In this document: positions 25,129-34,593 of the stretch, one piece after another
Layout: each line of letters starts with the position of its first letter
How positions within the stretch are numbered: the first letter of the stretch is position 1
NCBI GenBank assembly: GCA_016845145.1
Contig: JAERTE010000033.1
Coordinates: forward strand, 1-64,000
DNA length: 64,000 bases
Reading direction: 5' to 3'
From: Rhodospirillaceae bacterium
GTDB taxonomy: Bacteria; Pseudomonadota; Alphaproteobacteria; Rhodospirillales; Casp-alpha2
The notes under the pieces: generated by a model
The model's input: the letters and a program-made list of their open reading frames with translations, nothing else
The model's database searches: none
What the model was told of the DNA's origin: nothing
Program-made: the position numbers and the translations under genes

Positions 25129-26325
25129 ATGGTCACGGAATCGAAGCCCGAAATCTGGTTTGTGATTTTCGTCAAAGCGGCGGATTGGGCGCTCGACATG
25201 GCCCAGAATATGGCGCGTGGTTTTGAGGCCGGTGGATATAACATCCTGCTGTTGCTTCTCGATGACAGCCCCGGACGGTTTCAGCAGATCGTCAATGAGA
25301 TCAGCAAAAAGGTGGATTCACGCGAACCGTTTGTCATCATCGATTTGAACATGACGTTCAACTTCGAGGGATTCCCGCCAGATCTGGTGCCGTGGCGCTA
25401 CAGTTGGGTCGGTGACAACCCCGTTCACCACTATATGAAGCACGCAAATGTCCTCACCAATTCGTTGGTCGGCGTGCCCGATCAGCGTTACTTCAAAGTC
25501 TACGAAGCACTTGGAATTGACGAGAATCTTGTGTTCGCGCCGCACGCCGGTCCTGACCCCATTGATAACCCATTACCGATGGTCGATCGCGACATCGATC
25601 TCATGTTCGCCGGTAATTTCAAACTATTGCCCGATACCGATGAATGGGCGGCCCGGAAGGCTGATTTCGATTCTCTGGCCGCTGCCGCCATCGACGACGC
25701 AACGGAGAAAATTCTGGAGGAAGATTTGGAATCTTTCCAGGCATTGGTTTCGGCATTTGAGGCGCGAGGCATGGATTGGCGGGAAATGGACTTCAAGGAT
25801 GTCTGGGAAGCGCATCGGGTCGCAGAATCCTTTGCCGAAGGGATTAGGCGTTGCGAAGTCCTCAGCAAAATTGAGCATCTGGGCCTGCATATCGTCGGCG
25901 AGGTCAGTGACGAGGTGAGAAATCGTCTCCCGAAGACAACGTTCCATAAGTTTCCAGGATTTCCCAAGATGCTGGAAATGGTTGAACGCACGAAGATCTT
26001 AATCAATGTCACACCCAAGCTTGCCGGCGGATCGCACGACAGAATCTGTAATGGCATGGCGAGAGGCAGCGTGCTGGCGACGACCTACAGCAGCTATCTG
26101 GCGGAGCAGTTCGAAGATGGCAAAGACATCATTTATTTCCCCAAAAAACTGGACGGGTTCGAGTTGAAACTGGCGGATTTGATTGCGGATTGCCCCAGGC
26201 TGGATGCCATGGCGGCATCATCCCGCACCATTTATACCGAACGCCACACATGGCGAAAAAGGGCGATAGAACTGGGAGAGGCCATGACAGCCGCCGTCTC
26301 TGCAAAAGCGTCAGGTGGTACGTAA
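25129..26325 (+). CDS. Putative glycosyltransferase, tandem paralogue B
   Basis: This 398-residue protein is a clear paralogue of the preceding gene: KPEIWFVIFVKAADWALDMA, PPDLVPWRYSWVGDNPVHHY, DRDIDLMFAGN, ARGMDWREMD and KLAGGSHDRICNGMARGSVL line up along the whole length. The ATG at 25129, two bases after the previous stop, is chosen; the frame is open further upstream but would overlap the neighbour. The gene ends inside the 3' end of the opposite-strand methyltransferase (15 bases of overlap). Two near-full-length copies suggest successive additions of related sugars or different acceptors. Confidence 0.7.
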   Translation: MVTESKPEIWFVIFVKAADWALDMAQNMARGFEAGGYNILLLLLDDSPGRFQQIVNEISKKVDSREPFVIIDLNMTFNFEGFPPDLVPWRYSWVGDNPVHHYMKHANVLTNSLVGVPDQRYFKVYEALGIDENLVFAPHAGPDPIDNPLPMVDRDIDLMFAGNFKLLPDTDEWAARKADFDSLAAAAIDDATEKILEEDLESFQALVSAFEARGMDWREMDFKDVWEAHRVAESFAEGIRRCEVLSKIEHLGLHIVGEVSDEVRNRLPKTTFHKFPGFPKMLEMVERTKILINVTPKLAGGSHDRICNGMARGSVLATTYSSYLAEQFEDGKDIIYFPKKLDGFELKLADLIADCPRLDAMAASSRTIYTERHTWRKRAIELGEAMTAAVSAKASGGT

Positions 26326-27219
26326 ATAAAGGGTGTTGTGGTAGTAGGGAACCAACTCCATCGGCGCTTGGGCGGCTGCCCGCCAATCGTCGCCGGGTGC
26401 GTAGGCCGATACGAAGGCCGCGCGCGCCGGCAACAAAGCGTCTTCATCGAAAATATCAATGACATCTCGGCAATACCCCAGACTGAAGACGTCTTGTAGG
26501 CGGGCCGGATTGCCTGCCGCAGTGCCGACCCCGACGCTATCGGGGGTATATTTGCCGATCGGGTTTTTGATGTAGAACGCGCCCGCGTTTCTGATGACAG
26601 ACTCATAATACTTGTCGATGGTTTCCGGCGGGATTTCCTGGAAACTGTCGATGTTGATGACGAGATCGCTCTCTATACCGCGCCAAGCATTTTCGTCCGT
26701 GGCGTCGACAAAGGAAATTTTGTTCATTTGATCGGGGACCGTGCGCGTCAATACGGCACGGCTTAGTTTTAGCAGTTGGGGCAGATCGATGATGGTGTAA
26801 CTGTCCAGATGGGGCAGTAGGCGAGTTAGCGCATGGCAAGTGCGACCGAAGCCCGCACCGATTTCGATCACGGTATCGACACTCCGGGTATCCATGGCTG
26901 AATCGAGAAACAAAAACTCGTCGACGGAGAACAAATAGTCCAGATTGATATCCAGACTTTTAACCTTCACGGAAACCGGATTGCCGACACTGGTATCACC
27001 GAGACGACGATAGAGATCATAAAATGATTCGGGCCGATGTCTTGCCGCTTCGAACAATATGAACTTGTAATAGCGCATGGTTGCGTCGAATGGGTCCCAG
27101 GCGGCAAGGCGGTTGTTGGCCCCCCCTGGCGTACGGAAGTTGTCAACGAAATCGTCGTCGACACGCGCGAACAGTTCATCCGAGAGTGAGTTCCAGAGAT
27201 CGGAAATCTTGTGGCTCAA
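26311..27219 (-). CDS. Putative sugar O-methyltransferase
   Basis: This 302-residue protein resembles the family of putative sugar O-methyltransferases found in polysaccharide loci. The SAM motif is VDTVIEIGAGFGRTCHALTR (about residues 114-133), preceded by DYLFSVDEFLFLDSA and followed by YTIIDLPQLLKLSR and SDLVINIDSFQEIPPETIDK. It is the last gene of a six-gene leftward operon for a dTDP-amino sugar. Its product probably adds a methyl group late, before or after transfer. The 3' end overlaps the convergent glycosyltransferase gene. Confidence 0.78.
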   Translation of the reverse strand: MSHKISDLWNSLSDELFARVDDDFVDNFRTPGGANNRLAAWDPFDATMRYYKFILFEAARHRPESFYDLYRRLGDTSVGNPVSVKVKSLDINLDYLFSVDEFLFLDSAMDTRSVDTVIEIGAGFGRTCHALTRLLPHLDSYTIIDLPQLLKLSRAVLTRTVPDQMNKISFVDATDENAWRGIESDLVINIDSFQEIPPETIDKYYESVIRNAGAFYIKNPIGKYTPDSVGVGTAAGNPARLQDVFSLGYCRDVIDIFDEDALLPARAAFVSAYAPGDDWRAAAQAPMELVPYYHNTLYLRTT

Positions 27220-27250
27220 TGTCGCGGTCCTTGGTTATTGGCTACAATGA

Positions 27251-28207
27251 TCAAGCGGTGGGTCGCATTGCGCACGAATTCGAGTGTCCGAGTAAGTTCA
27301 CTGTAGACCCGATTCCTCGCTCAAGCGTACCGGTCGGCTCGAACCCGTGCGAACGGATTCGATCAAACCCGACCTCGTATGACAACTGGTTCATAATCCG
27401 CGAGTCCACCAGAGAGACCTCCAGTTCAGGAACATATTGGCGAATGGTGTCGACGATATCGCGGACGGTCGCATTGGTGGTGAGTACGTTGTATATGCGT
27501 CCATCAAACAGATCGTGGTGAACTATCAAGCCGATTGCGGCAATGGCGTCTTGGAGCGCGAGATAAGGGCGTTTTTGATCCATGGCGGTGCGCCACACCG
27601 TCAACGGCTGCCCCATGACGGCCTGCCAGCAGAATTTATTGACCGCCGTGTGGAACCGCATGCCGGGGGAGGTCCCGAAAATGGTGCCGAACCGACAAGT
27701 GATGTGCTTCAGGCCTTTCTCACTCGCCATCTCCGTCAATAGTGCCTCTTCGCGCAATTTGGTTTCTGCGTACGGGCTTTGCGGTTTCAGATCATCCAGT
27801 GTGCAGTCTTCATCCACCTTGTCGTCTTGCGTGCCATAGACGCTTGTCGATGACGGATGGATAAGTCGAACACCGAACTCCGCACAGGCGTCGGCAATAC
27901 GCGACGTGGCAACGAAGTTGACCCGCTCTACCTCCTCCGCATTGTCAAAACTGCCAGCCGCATCGGTGACTGCCGCCAGTTGAACAACAATGTCGGCGCC
28001 CTTGATCAAGGGCGTAAGGTCGGCCTCGGTGACGTCGGTTTCCACAAACCGATATGTGGCACCGTCCGGCAGGTCGAACAGAGAGGGGTAGCGCTGCGTT
28101 GCCATGTTGTCGACCATCAGTATCTCGCAACCGGGGAACAGCCGTGGCAGTTCCCTTACAAGCATGGACCCGATATGGCCGATAGCGCCGGTGACGACGA
28201 ATTTCAT
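27251..28207 (-). CDS. NAD-dependent nucleotide-sugar epimerase/dehydratase (SDR)
   Basis: This is an extended short-chain dehydrogenase of 318 residues. The dinucleotide site is VTGAIGHIGS (G-x-x-G-x-x-G), the catalytic block is SSTSVYGT followed by SPYAETK (Y-x-x-x-K), and the C-terminal part has the sugar-binding YLALQDAI region. It lies two bases before the end of the QdtA/FdtA-like gene in the same operon. Epimerisation at C4 or reduction of a 4-keto group of the dTDP-amino sugar is likely; which of the two cannot be told from sequence. The last 20 residues (LLGHSNSCAMRPTA) are unconserved. Confidence 0.82.
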   Translation of the reverse strand: MKFVVTGAIGHIGSMLVRELPRLFPGCEILMVDNMATQRYPSLFDLPDGATYRFVETDVTEADLTPLIKGADIVVQLAAVTDAAGSFDNAEEVERVNFVATSRIADACAEFGVRLIHPSSTSVYGTQDDKVDEDCTLDDLKPQSPYAETKLREEALLTEMASEKGLKHITCRFGTIFGTSPGMRFHTAVNKFCWQAVMGQPLTVWRTAMDQKRPYLALQDAIAAIGLIVHHDLFDGRIYNVLTTNATVRDIVDTIRQYVPELEVSLVDSRIMNQLSYEVGFDRIRSHGFEPTGTLERGIGSTVNLLGHSNSCAMRPTA

Positions 28208-28209
28208 TG

Positions 28210-28650
28210 TTAATCTCTTCGATCAGTGATTTCGGCTAGATATTGCTCGAACCCGGCCCGGTCCCGCAAATAGTCATTTTCATCATAAGCGGCATCGCAG
28301 AAGACGGTGAGGATCGAATCTGGTTTGGCGTAGGTCTGCGCCGCCCAAACCAGGGGCGGTATGAATAGGCCGGTGTTGGGAGTGTCGAGGGTGATGGATC
28401 GCGACTCCGATCCGTTTTCGAGTGTGACGTCAATTTGCCCCGTCGTGCACACCAGCATTTGCTGCTGGCGTTTATGCGCATGGCCGCCTCTGGCGCCACC
28501 TGCGGCGACACCGGATACAAAGAACACCCTTTCGATCAGGAACGGGACATGGCGATGGGCTTCGGCGACGGTGACGGTGCCACGATCGTCCGTGAGCGTT
28601 TGAAACTCGATCAGGCGGCAATCGTCCAACGGCGGTATGGTCTTCACCAT
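28210..28650 (-). CDS. QdtA/FdtA-like dTDP-4-keto-6-deoxyhexose 3,4-ketoisomerase
   Basis: This is a small cupin of 146 residues. It has FFVSGVAAGGARGGHAHKRQ, containing the R-G-x-H-A-H-K signature of QdtA/FdtA (WxcM-like) 3,4-ketoisomerases, and a C-terminal PPLVWAAQTYAKPDSILTVF strand set. The family moves the keto group of dTDP-4-keto-6-deoxyglucose from C4 to C3, preparing it for amination. The adjacent aminotransferase in the same operon is the expected next step, and rfbA/rfbB across the divergent promoter make the substrate. QdtA and FdtA differ in C4 stereochemistry, which cannot be assigned by eye. Confidence 0.87.
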   Translation of the reverse strand: MVKTIPPLDDCRLIEFQTLTDDRGTVTVAEAHRHVPFLIERVFFVSGVAAGGARGGHAHKRQQQMLVCTTGQIDVTLENGSESRSITLDTPNTGLFIPPLVWAAQTYAKPDSILTVFCDAAYDENDYLRDRAGFEQYLAEITDRRD

Positions 28651-28653
28651 GTT

Positions 28654-29652
28654 CTAGTTTCCCTGTTCGCGGAACGCCGCGATTGTTCGATTCACTCCGT
28701 CGGTCAGGCCGACACGTGCCTGCCACCCTGCAGCCTCTCGGATCGCAGATGGATCGGCAACGAAATTGCGCCGTTCAATGGGCAACGTACCTTCGGGCCA
28801 CGGGACCTCGCCAAGCCGAATGACTTTCCCGATTGCATTGCCGACCTGCCTGGCAACCAGTTCGAAAACCTCTCGCAGGCTATGTCCATTGCCGGTACCG
28901 AGCACGAAATGATGACCGGAAGCTCTATCCATGGCGAGAGACGTTAGCACGAATGCTTCAACGACATCATCGATGAAAAGGTAGTCGCGGAGTTCGTGCC
29001 CGTCGCCGTAGATTGATATCTCGTCGCCCTTCAGCGCCGTGGCGATGATCTTGTTGAGCACACCGCGATCACTGCGACCGACTGTTGTCCCGGGACCGAA
29101 CACATTGGGGAGCCGCAAAGTAACACCACGCACTGTCCCTCTCCGGGCGGCGTGCTCTAACATTTGTTCCGCCATTAATTTGTTCCGGTCGTATTCGGTC
29201 ACCGGATCGTCTTGGACATCTTCGCCCACAGGCAAGGTTTCAGTTAGGCCTGCCTGGGTCACCGTTCCTGCGTACAGGACATCAATTCCCCGGTCTAAAT
29301 CAGAGGCGATGTCGAGCAGGTGACGCAGAGGTTCGACGTTGGCCATGTGGTCAAGCTCTGGATTGTTTTCCGCCACGTAGGCGCTGGTTTGACCGGCTAG
29401 ATGGAAAATCATATCCACGTCCTCGCCCACCAACGCCCGTTGCCAGAACGTCGGGTCGGATGGCTCTCCAATGAGCTCGAGCACGTTGGCGGCGCTAGCG
29501 GTCAGGGAAGGAAGCGGGCTTCGAGATGCACGTATGAGCGTGCAATCCGTAGCCGTCAATCGTTGAATGAGCGCGCCGCCGATGAAGCCGTTGGCGCCGG
29601 TGACGAGGATCCGACGTCCGTACAGTTCATCAATCGGTGCTGCCGCGGTCAT
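28654..29652 (-). CDS. NAD-dependent epimerase/dehydratase (SDR)
   Basis: This 332-residue extended SDR has RRILVTGANGFIGGALIQRL, FHLAGQTS, LYAGTVTQ and a YDRNK catalytic motif (Y-x-x-x-K); GDGHELRDYLFIDDVVEAF is the typical nucleotide-sugar-binding strand-helix. The ATG at 29652 lies two bases after the aminotransferase stop; the frame extends further upstream but would overlap that gene. Together with the second SDR in the operon it may set the C4 or C5 configuration of the 3-amino-3,6-dideoxyhexose. The usual TGT/SST serine is replaced by an AGTVT block, so the acid-base residue should be checked. Confidence 0.82.
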   Translation of the reverse strand: MTAAAPIDELYGRRILVTGANGFIGGALIQRLTATDCTLIRASRSPLPSLTASAANVLELIGEPSDPTFWQRALVGEDVDMIFHLAGQTSAYVAENNPELDHMANVEPLRHLLDIASDLDRGIDVLYAGTVTQAGLTETLPVGEDVQDDPVTEYDRNKLMAEQMLEHAARRGTVRGVTLRLPNVFGPGTTVGRSDRGVLNKIIATALKGDEISIYGDGHELRDYLFIDDVVEAFVLTSLAMDRASGHHFVLGTGNGHSLREVFELVARQVGNAIGKVIRLGEVPWPEGTLPIERRNFVADPSAIREAAGWQARVGLTDGVNRTIAAFREQGN

Positions 29653-29654
29653 GC

Positions 29655-30752
29655 TTAGGTGGCCTTGAACGCGGCGAGGGCTGTTGCAACCTGATCGACT
29701 TCGCCATCGGTCAATTCCGGATACAGTGGCAGCGACAGAACCGTATCGCACAGCCTCTCGGCTTGCGGTCGCTCGAAATCTCCCAACCGGTTCTCGTAAG
29801 CCGGTTCGCGATGAACCGGGCTGGGGTAATGAATGCCCGAGCCGACGCCGTTATCGGTCAAATGATCGCGGAGCCTATCGCGATGCGGCGTATCGATCAC
29901 ATACAGATGAAAGGCGTGCTGGGTGTCGGCTCGTCTTGCCGGCACAGGCAAGCCTGTCCCTGACAGCGCAGCGTCATAGATGTCAGCGATTTCACGCCGG
30001 CGGTTATTGTCGGCGTCCAGGTAGTGGAGCTTAACTCTCAGGATAGCCGCTTGCATTTCATCCAAGCGAGAATTGACGCCCGGATGCAAGCTGTCGCGCT
30101 CGTCGTTCCAGCCGTATTGACGGGTTTGGCGCGCGGCAGTTGCAAGCACGGGATCATTGGTGACGATCATTCCGCCGTCACCAATAGCGCCCAGGTTTTT
30201 GGTTGGGTAAAAACTGAAACATCCTACGTTGCCGATACTACCGGCATGGTGACTGTGATAGAGCGCGCCAGTCGCTTGTGCGCAATCCTCTATGACGGTC
30301 AGCTTATGGTCGTCCGCGATCTTTGTGATCGTAGCCATGTCGGCAGCTTGCCCATAAAGGTGTACCGGGATGATGGCTTTGGTGGCGGCATTGATAGCGC
30401 CTGCCAGGAGGCTGGGGTCGAGGGTTCGGTATGTGGGATCGACATCAATTGCTATCGGTGTTGCGCCGGTCATTTCGATGGCGGCGATAGTCGCGACCGC
30501 TGTGAGTGCCGACGTAACGACCTCGTCACCTGGGCCGATACCCAAAGCCTTGATGGCGATGGCCAAAGCGTCGGTGCCGTTGCCGACGCCAATCGCGTGT
30601 TCGACACCGCAGTAGGTAGCGAATTCCTTCTCAAACGCAGTGACTTCGCTGCCCAGTACATACCAACCGCTTTCGAGGACGCCTGAAATGGCCGCATCGA
30701 TCTCTGAGCGATGGCTCAAATACTGACGCTTTGGAGCACTGACGGGTATCAC
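29655..30752 (-). CDS. DegT/DnrJ/EryC1 sugar aminotransferase (QdtB/FdtB-like)
   Basis: This 365-residue PLP-dependent enzyme has the family blocks YCGVEHAIGVGNGTDALAIA, VIPVHLYGQAADM, VIEDCAQATGA and SFYPTKNLGAIGDGG, where the lysine in PTKN binds PLP. It probably aminates C3 of a dTDP-3-keto-6-deoxyhexose made by RfbA, RfbB and the QdtA/FdtA-like isomerase. It overlaps the C-methyltransferase gene by four bases (ATGA) and precedes an SDR by two bases. No matching N-acetyltransferase (QdtC/FdtC) is in the window. Confidence 0.9.
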   Translation of the reverse strand: MIPVSAPKRQYLSHRSEIDAAISGVLESGWYVLGSEVTAFEKEFATYCGVEHAIGVGNGTDALAIAIKALGIGPGDEVVTSALTAVATIAAIEMTGATPIAIDVDPTYRTLDPSLLAGAINAATKAIIPVHLYGQAADMATITKIADDHKLTVIEDCAQATGALYHSHHAGSIGNVGCFSFYPTKNLGAIGDGGMIVTNDPVLATAARQTRQYGWNDERDSLHPGVNSRLDEMQAAILRVKLHYLDADNNRRREIADIYDAALSGTGLPVPARRADTQHAFHLYVIDTPHRDRLRDHLTDNGVGSGIHYPSPVHREPAYENRLGDFERPQAERLCDTVLSLPLYPELTDGEVDQVATALAAFKAT

Positions 30753-31993
30753 GGGAATATCTCAACCTTCGGCACATAGGTAATCCACTTGCCGCCGGCA
30801 TCTGTATATTCAAGCTCGTTTGCCATGATCTCGCGTTGATGGTTCCAGGCAAACAGCAAAGCGTAATCCGGCGGGGATTGGCTAAACGCATCGTGCGGTT
30901 TTACGGGGATATGCGCGCCGGGCGTGCTCTTTCCTTGCTTGATCGGCGTTGTGTCGGAAATGAATTCGACATGGTCCGGGGAGATACCACAATAATTAAT
31001 CGTCGTTGTGCTCTTTGATGTCGCGCCGTAGCCAACCACGCGTTTGCCATCGTCCCGCAAGCGATTTAATAGGGTCATCAGTTGGTCACGCGAGGCCTCG
31101 CAGTTTTCACGAAAACCGTCATAGGTTCCTGGTCGATGCAATCCAAGAGAACGCTCTTTTTCGAACAGCGCCGTGACCGCCGGTGATACGGTCCGAGAGC
31201 CGCGGGGGGCCAGGGTATAACGCATGGAGCCCCCATGGGTGGTTTGCGGTTGGACGTCAATCAGTTCCAGGCCCTGGCGCGCGAAGGCGTCGGATACCGA
31301 GAGCGCGCTAAAGATAAAAACGTGCTCGTCATAGATCTGATCGTATGAGGTTTTTTCGATCATATCGCCCAAATAGGGATCTTCGAAAACGAAAACGCCG
31401 TTATCCGCCAGCAAGGCCCGGACGCCGCGCGCGACATCGTGGATGTTCGGAATATGGCACATGACGTTGGCCGCTAGAATGGCGCTGGCTTTGCCGTGTT
31501 GATCTGCGATCTCTTTCGCTGCCGCCTCGCCGAAAAACGTTGAAATGGTATCGACACCGTTCTGGCGGGCCACCTCGGCGACATTGGCGGAGGGCTCAAC
31601 ACCGAGATGGTGAGTGCCTCCGGCGGCAAAGTTTCGCAGCATAATTCCGTCGTTGCTACCCAGTTCAACGACGAACGGCGATGCCTGATCGTGAAGAAAG
31701 GCCTCCGTGATTTGATCTGCGAATTCTTTGAAGTGTGCTTGCATGAATTTGGAGGTCGATGAGAAGAAGGCGTAGTTTTCATGAAACATGGCCTGTGCTT
31801 CCGGCTGTTCAATAATTTGGAACATTTTGCACGAATCACAGAAAGCCGGGGCGAGTTCAAAGAAATATTCTCCTTCGAACTCATCGGGCTTAAGAAAACC
31901 ATTGGCAATCGGCATTTGTCCGAACGACATGAACGGTCGGATATCTTCACCACAGACGCGACAAGCTACCACCGTATTTTCTCCAAAAAACAA
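30749..31993 (-). CDS. Sugar C-methyltransferase with zinc-binding N-terminus
   Basis: This 414-residue protein has the three-part layout of sugar C-methyltransferases such as NovU and TylCIII. There is an N-terminal zinc site (CRVCGEDI near residue 11 and FCDSCKMF near 51), a central SAM domain with FVVELGSNDGIMLRNF and VEPSANVAEVA, and a C-terminal domain with GKRVVGYGATSKSTT and DTTPIKQGKSTPG. Such enzymes usually methylate C3 of a 4-keto-6-deoxy sugar to make a branched sugar. It is the first gene of the leftward operon, divergent (72 bases) from rfbC. A C-branching step next to C3 amination genes is notable. Confidence 0.87.
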   Translation of the reverse strand: MFFGENTVVACRVCGEDIRPFMSFGQMPIANGFLKPDEFEGEYFFELAPAFCDSCKMFQIIEQPEAQAMFHENYAFFSSTSKFMQAHFKEFADQITEAFLHDQASPFVVELGSNDGIMLRNFAAGGTHHLGVEPSANVAEVARQNGVDTISTFFGEAAAKEIADQHGKASAILAANVMCHIPNIHDVARGVRALLADNGVFVFEDPYLGDMIEKTSYDQIYDEHVFIFSALSVSDAFARQGLELIDVQPQTTHGGSMRYTLAPRGSRTVSPAVTALFEKERSLGLHRPGTYDGFRENCEASRDQLMTLLNRLRDDGKRVVGYGATSKSTTTINYCGISPDHVEFISDTTPIKQGKSTPGAHIPVKPHDAFSQSPPDYALLFAWNHQREIMANELEYTDAGGKWITYVPKVEIFP

Positions 31994-32065
31994 TGTGTAA
32001 ACCGAATATTGACGTTCATCCTTTTACGATATGGTTAACCGAGGTTGAAGTCGGACAGATGACGA

Positions 32066-32623
32066 ATGTTGCGCGTTGAAGAAACCGAAATACCGGACGT
32101 GAAAAGCGTCTGGCTTTCTCCGCATGAGGATAGCCGCGGCATGTTCGTGGAGGCCTTCGAAACTGAAGCTTTCGAGGCTATCGGGGTTAATAGCCGTTTC
32201 GTTCAAGATGCGGTCTCCGTCAATCACAAACGGGGCACGTTTCGTGGTCTGCACTACCAAGCACCACCGCATGCTCAAGATACCCTGGTGAGGGTCACTC
32301 GGGGGCGGATTTTCGATGTTGCGCTCGATCTTCGGCGCAGCTCACCGACATTCGGCAGTCATGTCAGTACGGTAATGTCAGATGAAGAATGGCGGTGGTT
32401 GTACATACCCGCTGGGTTTGCACATGGTTTTTGTACCCTGGAGGACGGTTGCGAAGTGAGTTACAAACTCGCAGATCACTATGCACCGGACCACGCGAGC
32501 GGCGTGCGGTTGGACGATGCGGCGCTGGCAATCTCATGGCCTATCGACCCCAAGGACGGTATTCTTTCAGAGAAAGACCGAAGTTTGCCGCTGTTGAAGG
32601 ATGCGCAGAATGTCTTTCCATAG
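32066..32623 (+). CDS. rfbC: dTDP-4-dehydrorhamnose 3,5-epimerase RfbC/RmlC
   Basis: This 185-residue cupin has the RmlC signatures DSRGMFVEAF, RGTFRGLHYQAP (containing the catalytic His in GLHYQ), VRVTRGRIFDVALDLR and PAGFAHGFCTLED. It converts dTDP-4-keto-6-deoxyglucose to the L-lyxo form. It heads a rightward operon with rfbB (nine bases on) and rfbA. No rfbD/rmlD reductase is present here, so the product may feed another branch, such as a C-methylated or amino sugar, or rmlD may lie elsewhere in the genome. Confidence 0.94.
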   Translation: MLRVEETEIPDVKSVWLSPHEDSRGMFVEAFETEAFEAIGVNSRFVQDAVSVNHKRGTFRGLHYQAPPHAQDTLVRVTRGRIFDVALDLRRSSPTFGSHVSTVMSDEEWRWLYIPAGFAHGFCTLEDGCEVSYKLADHYAPDHASGVRLDDAALAISWPIDPKDGILSEKDRSLPLLKDAQNVFP

Positions 32624-32632
32624 AGTGACCGC

Positions 32633-33715
32633 ATGAAAATCTTGGTAACCGGCGGGGCAGGTTTTATAGGGTCTGCCGTCATACGGCACCTGCTCGGCGC
32701 GGGCGGGTATGAGGTTGTGAACGTCGACAAGCTGACGTACGCGGCCAACCTGGACAGCCTGGAAGACGCAGAGGCTCTCCCGGGCTATGCGTTTGAGAAA
32801 GCCGACATTTGCGATCTGGCAATAATCCGAGAAATTCTGGACCGTCATCAGCCGGATGCGATTATGCATCTGGCCGCCGAATCCCATGTAGACCGTTCCA
32901 TCGACGGGCCATCGGCCTTTATCGATACCAATATCGTCGGCACTTATCGGCTCTTGGAAGCTGCGGCTGAATACTTCACTGAATTGACGGAAGAGCGGCG
33001 CGACAAGTTCCGTTTCCACCATGTGTCGACGGATGAGGTTTATGGCGCACTCGCAACGAATGACCCACCGTTCACGCCCCAACACCCCTACGATCCGCGC
33101 TCGCCGTATTCCGCCAGCAAGGCGTCATCGGATCACCTTGTTCGGGCGTGGCAGCATACTTACGGGCTGCCGACGGTTGTCAGCAATTGTTCCAATAATT
33201 ACGGGCCGTACCAGTTCCCCGAAAAGCTGATTCCGCTGATGATCATCAATGCTTTGGCCTGGAAGCCTTTGCCGGTCTACGGACGCGGCGAGAACGAACG
33301 CGACTGGTTGCACGTGGAGGAACATGCCGAAGCGCTGGTTGCAGTCCTGACACGAGGGCGGGCGGGCGGCACTTATCTTATTGGCGGTGATGCTTGCGTG
33401 CGCAATATCGATGTCGTCGAGGCCATTTGCGATGTGCTGGATGAGCGGCTGCCTGACCCCGATGGCCGCAGCCGGCGAGACTTGATCACATTTGTCGAAG
33501 ATCGGCCGGCACATGATTTCCGTTATGCGATCGACTTCTCCGAGACACGGAAAGAATTGGGTTGGCAACCGACTGTCACGTTCGAAGATGGCCTCGGTAA
33601 AACTGTCGATTGGTACCTTGAGCGGCGAGATTGGTGGGAGCCGATCCACGAGCAACGCTACGCCGGAGAACGGCTCGGATTGGGGAAGGCCGACAACAGC
33701 GAGGTTGAGACATGA
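32633..33715 (+). CDS. rfbB: dTDP-glucose 4,6-dehydratase RfbB/RmlB
   Basis: This 360-residue extended SDR has [62 protein letters not shown] (Y-x-x-x-K) and [20 protein letters not shown], all diagnostic of RmlB. It makes dTDP-4-keto-6-deoxyglucose, the branch point for rhamnose and for the 3-amino sugar route of the opposite operon. Its 3' end overlaps rfbA by four bases (ATGA). Confidence 0.96.
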   Translation: MKILVTGGAGFIGSAVIRHLLGAGGYEVVNVDKLTYAANLDSLEDAEALPGYAFEKADICDLAIIREILDRHQPDAIMHLAAESHVDRSIDGPSAFIDTNIVGTYRLLEAAAEYFTELTEERRDKFRFHHVSTDEVYGALATNDPPFTPQHPYDPRSPYSASKASSDHLVRAWQHTYGLPTVVSNCSNNYGPYQFPEKLIPLMIINALAWKPLPVYGRGENERDWLHVEEHAEALVAVLTRGRAGGTYLIGGDACVRNIDVVEAICDVLDERLPDPDGRSRRDLITFVEDRPAHDFRYAIDFSETRKELGWQPTVTFEDGLGKTVDWYLERRDWWEPIHEQRYAGERLGLGKADNSEVET

Positions 33716-34593
33716 AGGGCATAATCCTGGCCGGCGGCGCCGGCACGCGCTTGCACCCGGCAACGCGGGTGATCAATAAGCAATTGTTGCCGGTCTACGA
33801 TAAGCCGATGATTTACTACGTGTTGTCGACACTGATGCTCGGCGGTATCCGTGAGGTGTTGATCATTACGTCCCCCGAAGCCCGACCGCTTTATGAAGAA
33901 TTGCTCGGTGACGGCGCTTGGCTCGGTATGCGCCTTGAGTACGCCACGCAGGCAAAGCCGAACGGTGTGCCGGAAGCGCTGATCATCGGACGAGAATTTC
34001 TGGATGGTGGGCCTTGCGCGTTTATTCTGGGTGATAATATTTTCGTCGGCCACATGCTGGGTGAGATGCTGGAATCGGTGCGTCAACGCGATGACGGGGC
34101 GACGATTTTCGTTTGCCGGGTTTCTGATCCGGAGCGCTATGGTGTTGTCGACCTTGATGCCGATGGCAACGTTGTTGGCGTCGTCGAAAAACCCTCGGCG
34201 CCCCCTTCCAATTGGGCAATCACGGGTCTTTATATCTTGGATTCCAAAGGGTCCGACATCGCGCAAGGCCTCACACCGTCCGCCCGCGGCGAATTGGAGA
34301 TGGTCGATGTTATCGGCGACTATATGGAGCGGGGGGCATTGTCGGTTGAGAAGTTGGGTCGTGGCTATGCCTGGCTTGATTCCGGCACCCATGAAAGCCT
34401 GCTTGATGCCGCGCAATACATCGCCACGATTGAGCAGCGCCAAGGCTTGAAGATTGCGTGCTTGGAAGAAATCGCGCTGCGCAAAGGTTTTATCGACTTG
34501 CCCGCGTTCAAGGCCTTGGCGGAAAATTACCCGGCGAGTTCCTATGGGCTGTATCTGCGCACTTTGCTCGAAGAGGGCTATCTGGACGTTTAG
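33712..34593 (+). CDS. rfbA: Glucose-1-phosphate thymidylyltransferase RfbA/RmlA
   Basis: This 293-residue nucleotidyltransferase starts [20 protein letters not shown], followed by [20 protein letters not shown] and [11 protein letters not shown] (metal-binding Asp). It activates glucose-1-phosphate with dTTP, the first step for all dTDP-deoxy sugars made by this cluster. It is translationally coupled to rfbB, and its last four bases overlap the end of the convergent GH57-like gene. Confidence 0.96.
   Translation: MKGIILAGGAGTRLHPATRVINKQLLPVYDKPMIYYVLSTLMLGGIREVLIITSPEARPLYEELLGDGAWLGMRLEYATQAKPNGVPEALIIGREFLDGGPCAFILGDNIFVGHMLGEMLESVRQRDDGATIFVCRVSDPERYGVVDLDADGNVVGVVEKPSAPPSNWAITGLYILDSKGSDIAQGLTPSARGELEMVDVIGDYMERGALSVEKLGRGYAWLDSGTHESLLDAAQYIATIEQRQGLKIACLEEIALRKGFIDLPAFKALAENYPASSYGLYLRTLLEEGYLDV

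Noticed and set aside
30749..34593. Complete dTDP-rhamnose pathway
   Set aside because: rmlA, rmlB and rmlC are present, but no RmlD-type reductase with matching motifs was found; neither SDR in the opposite operon looks like RmlD.
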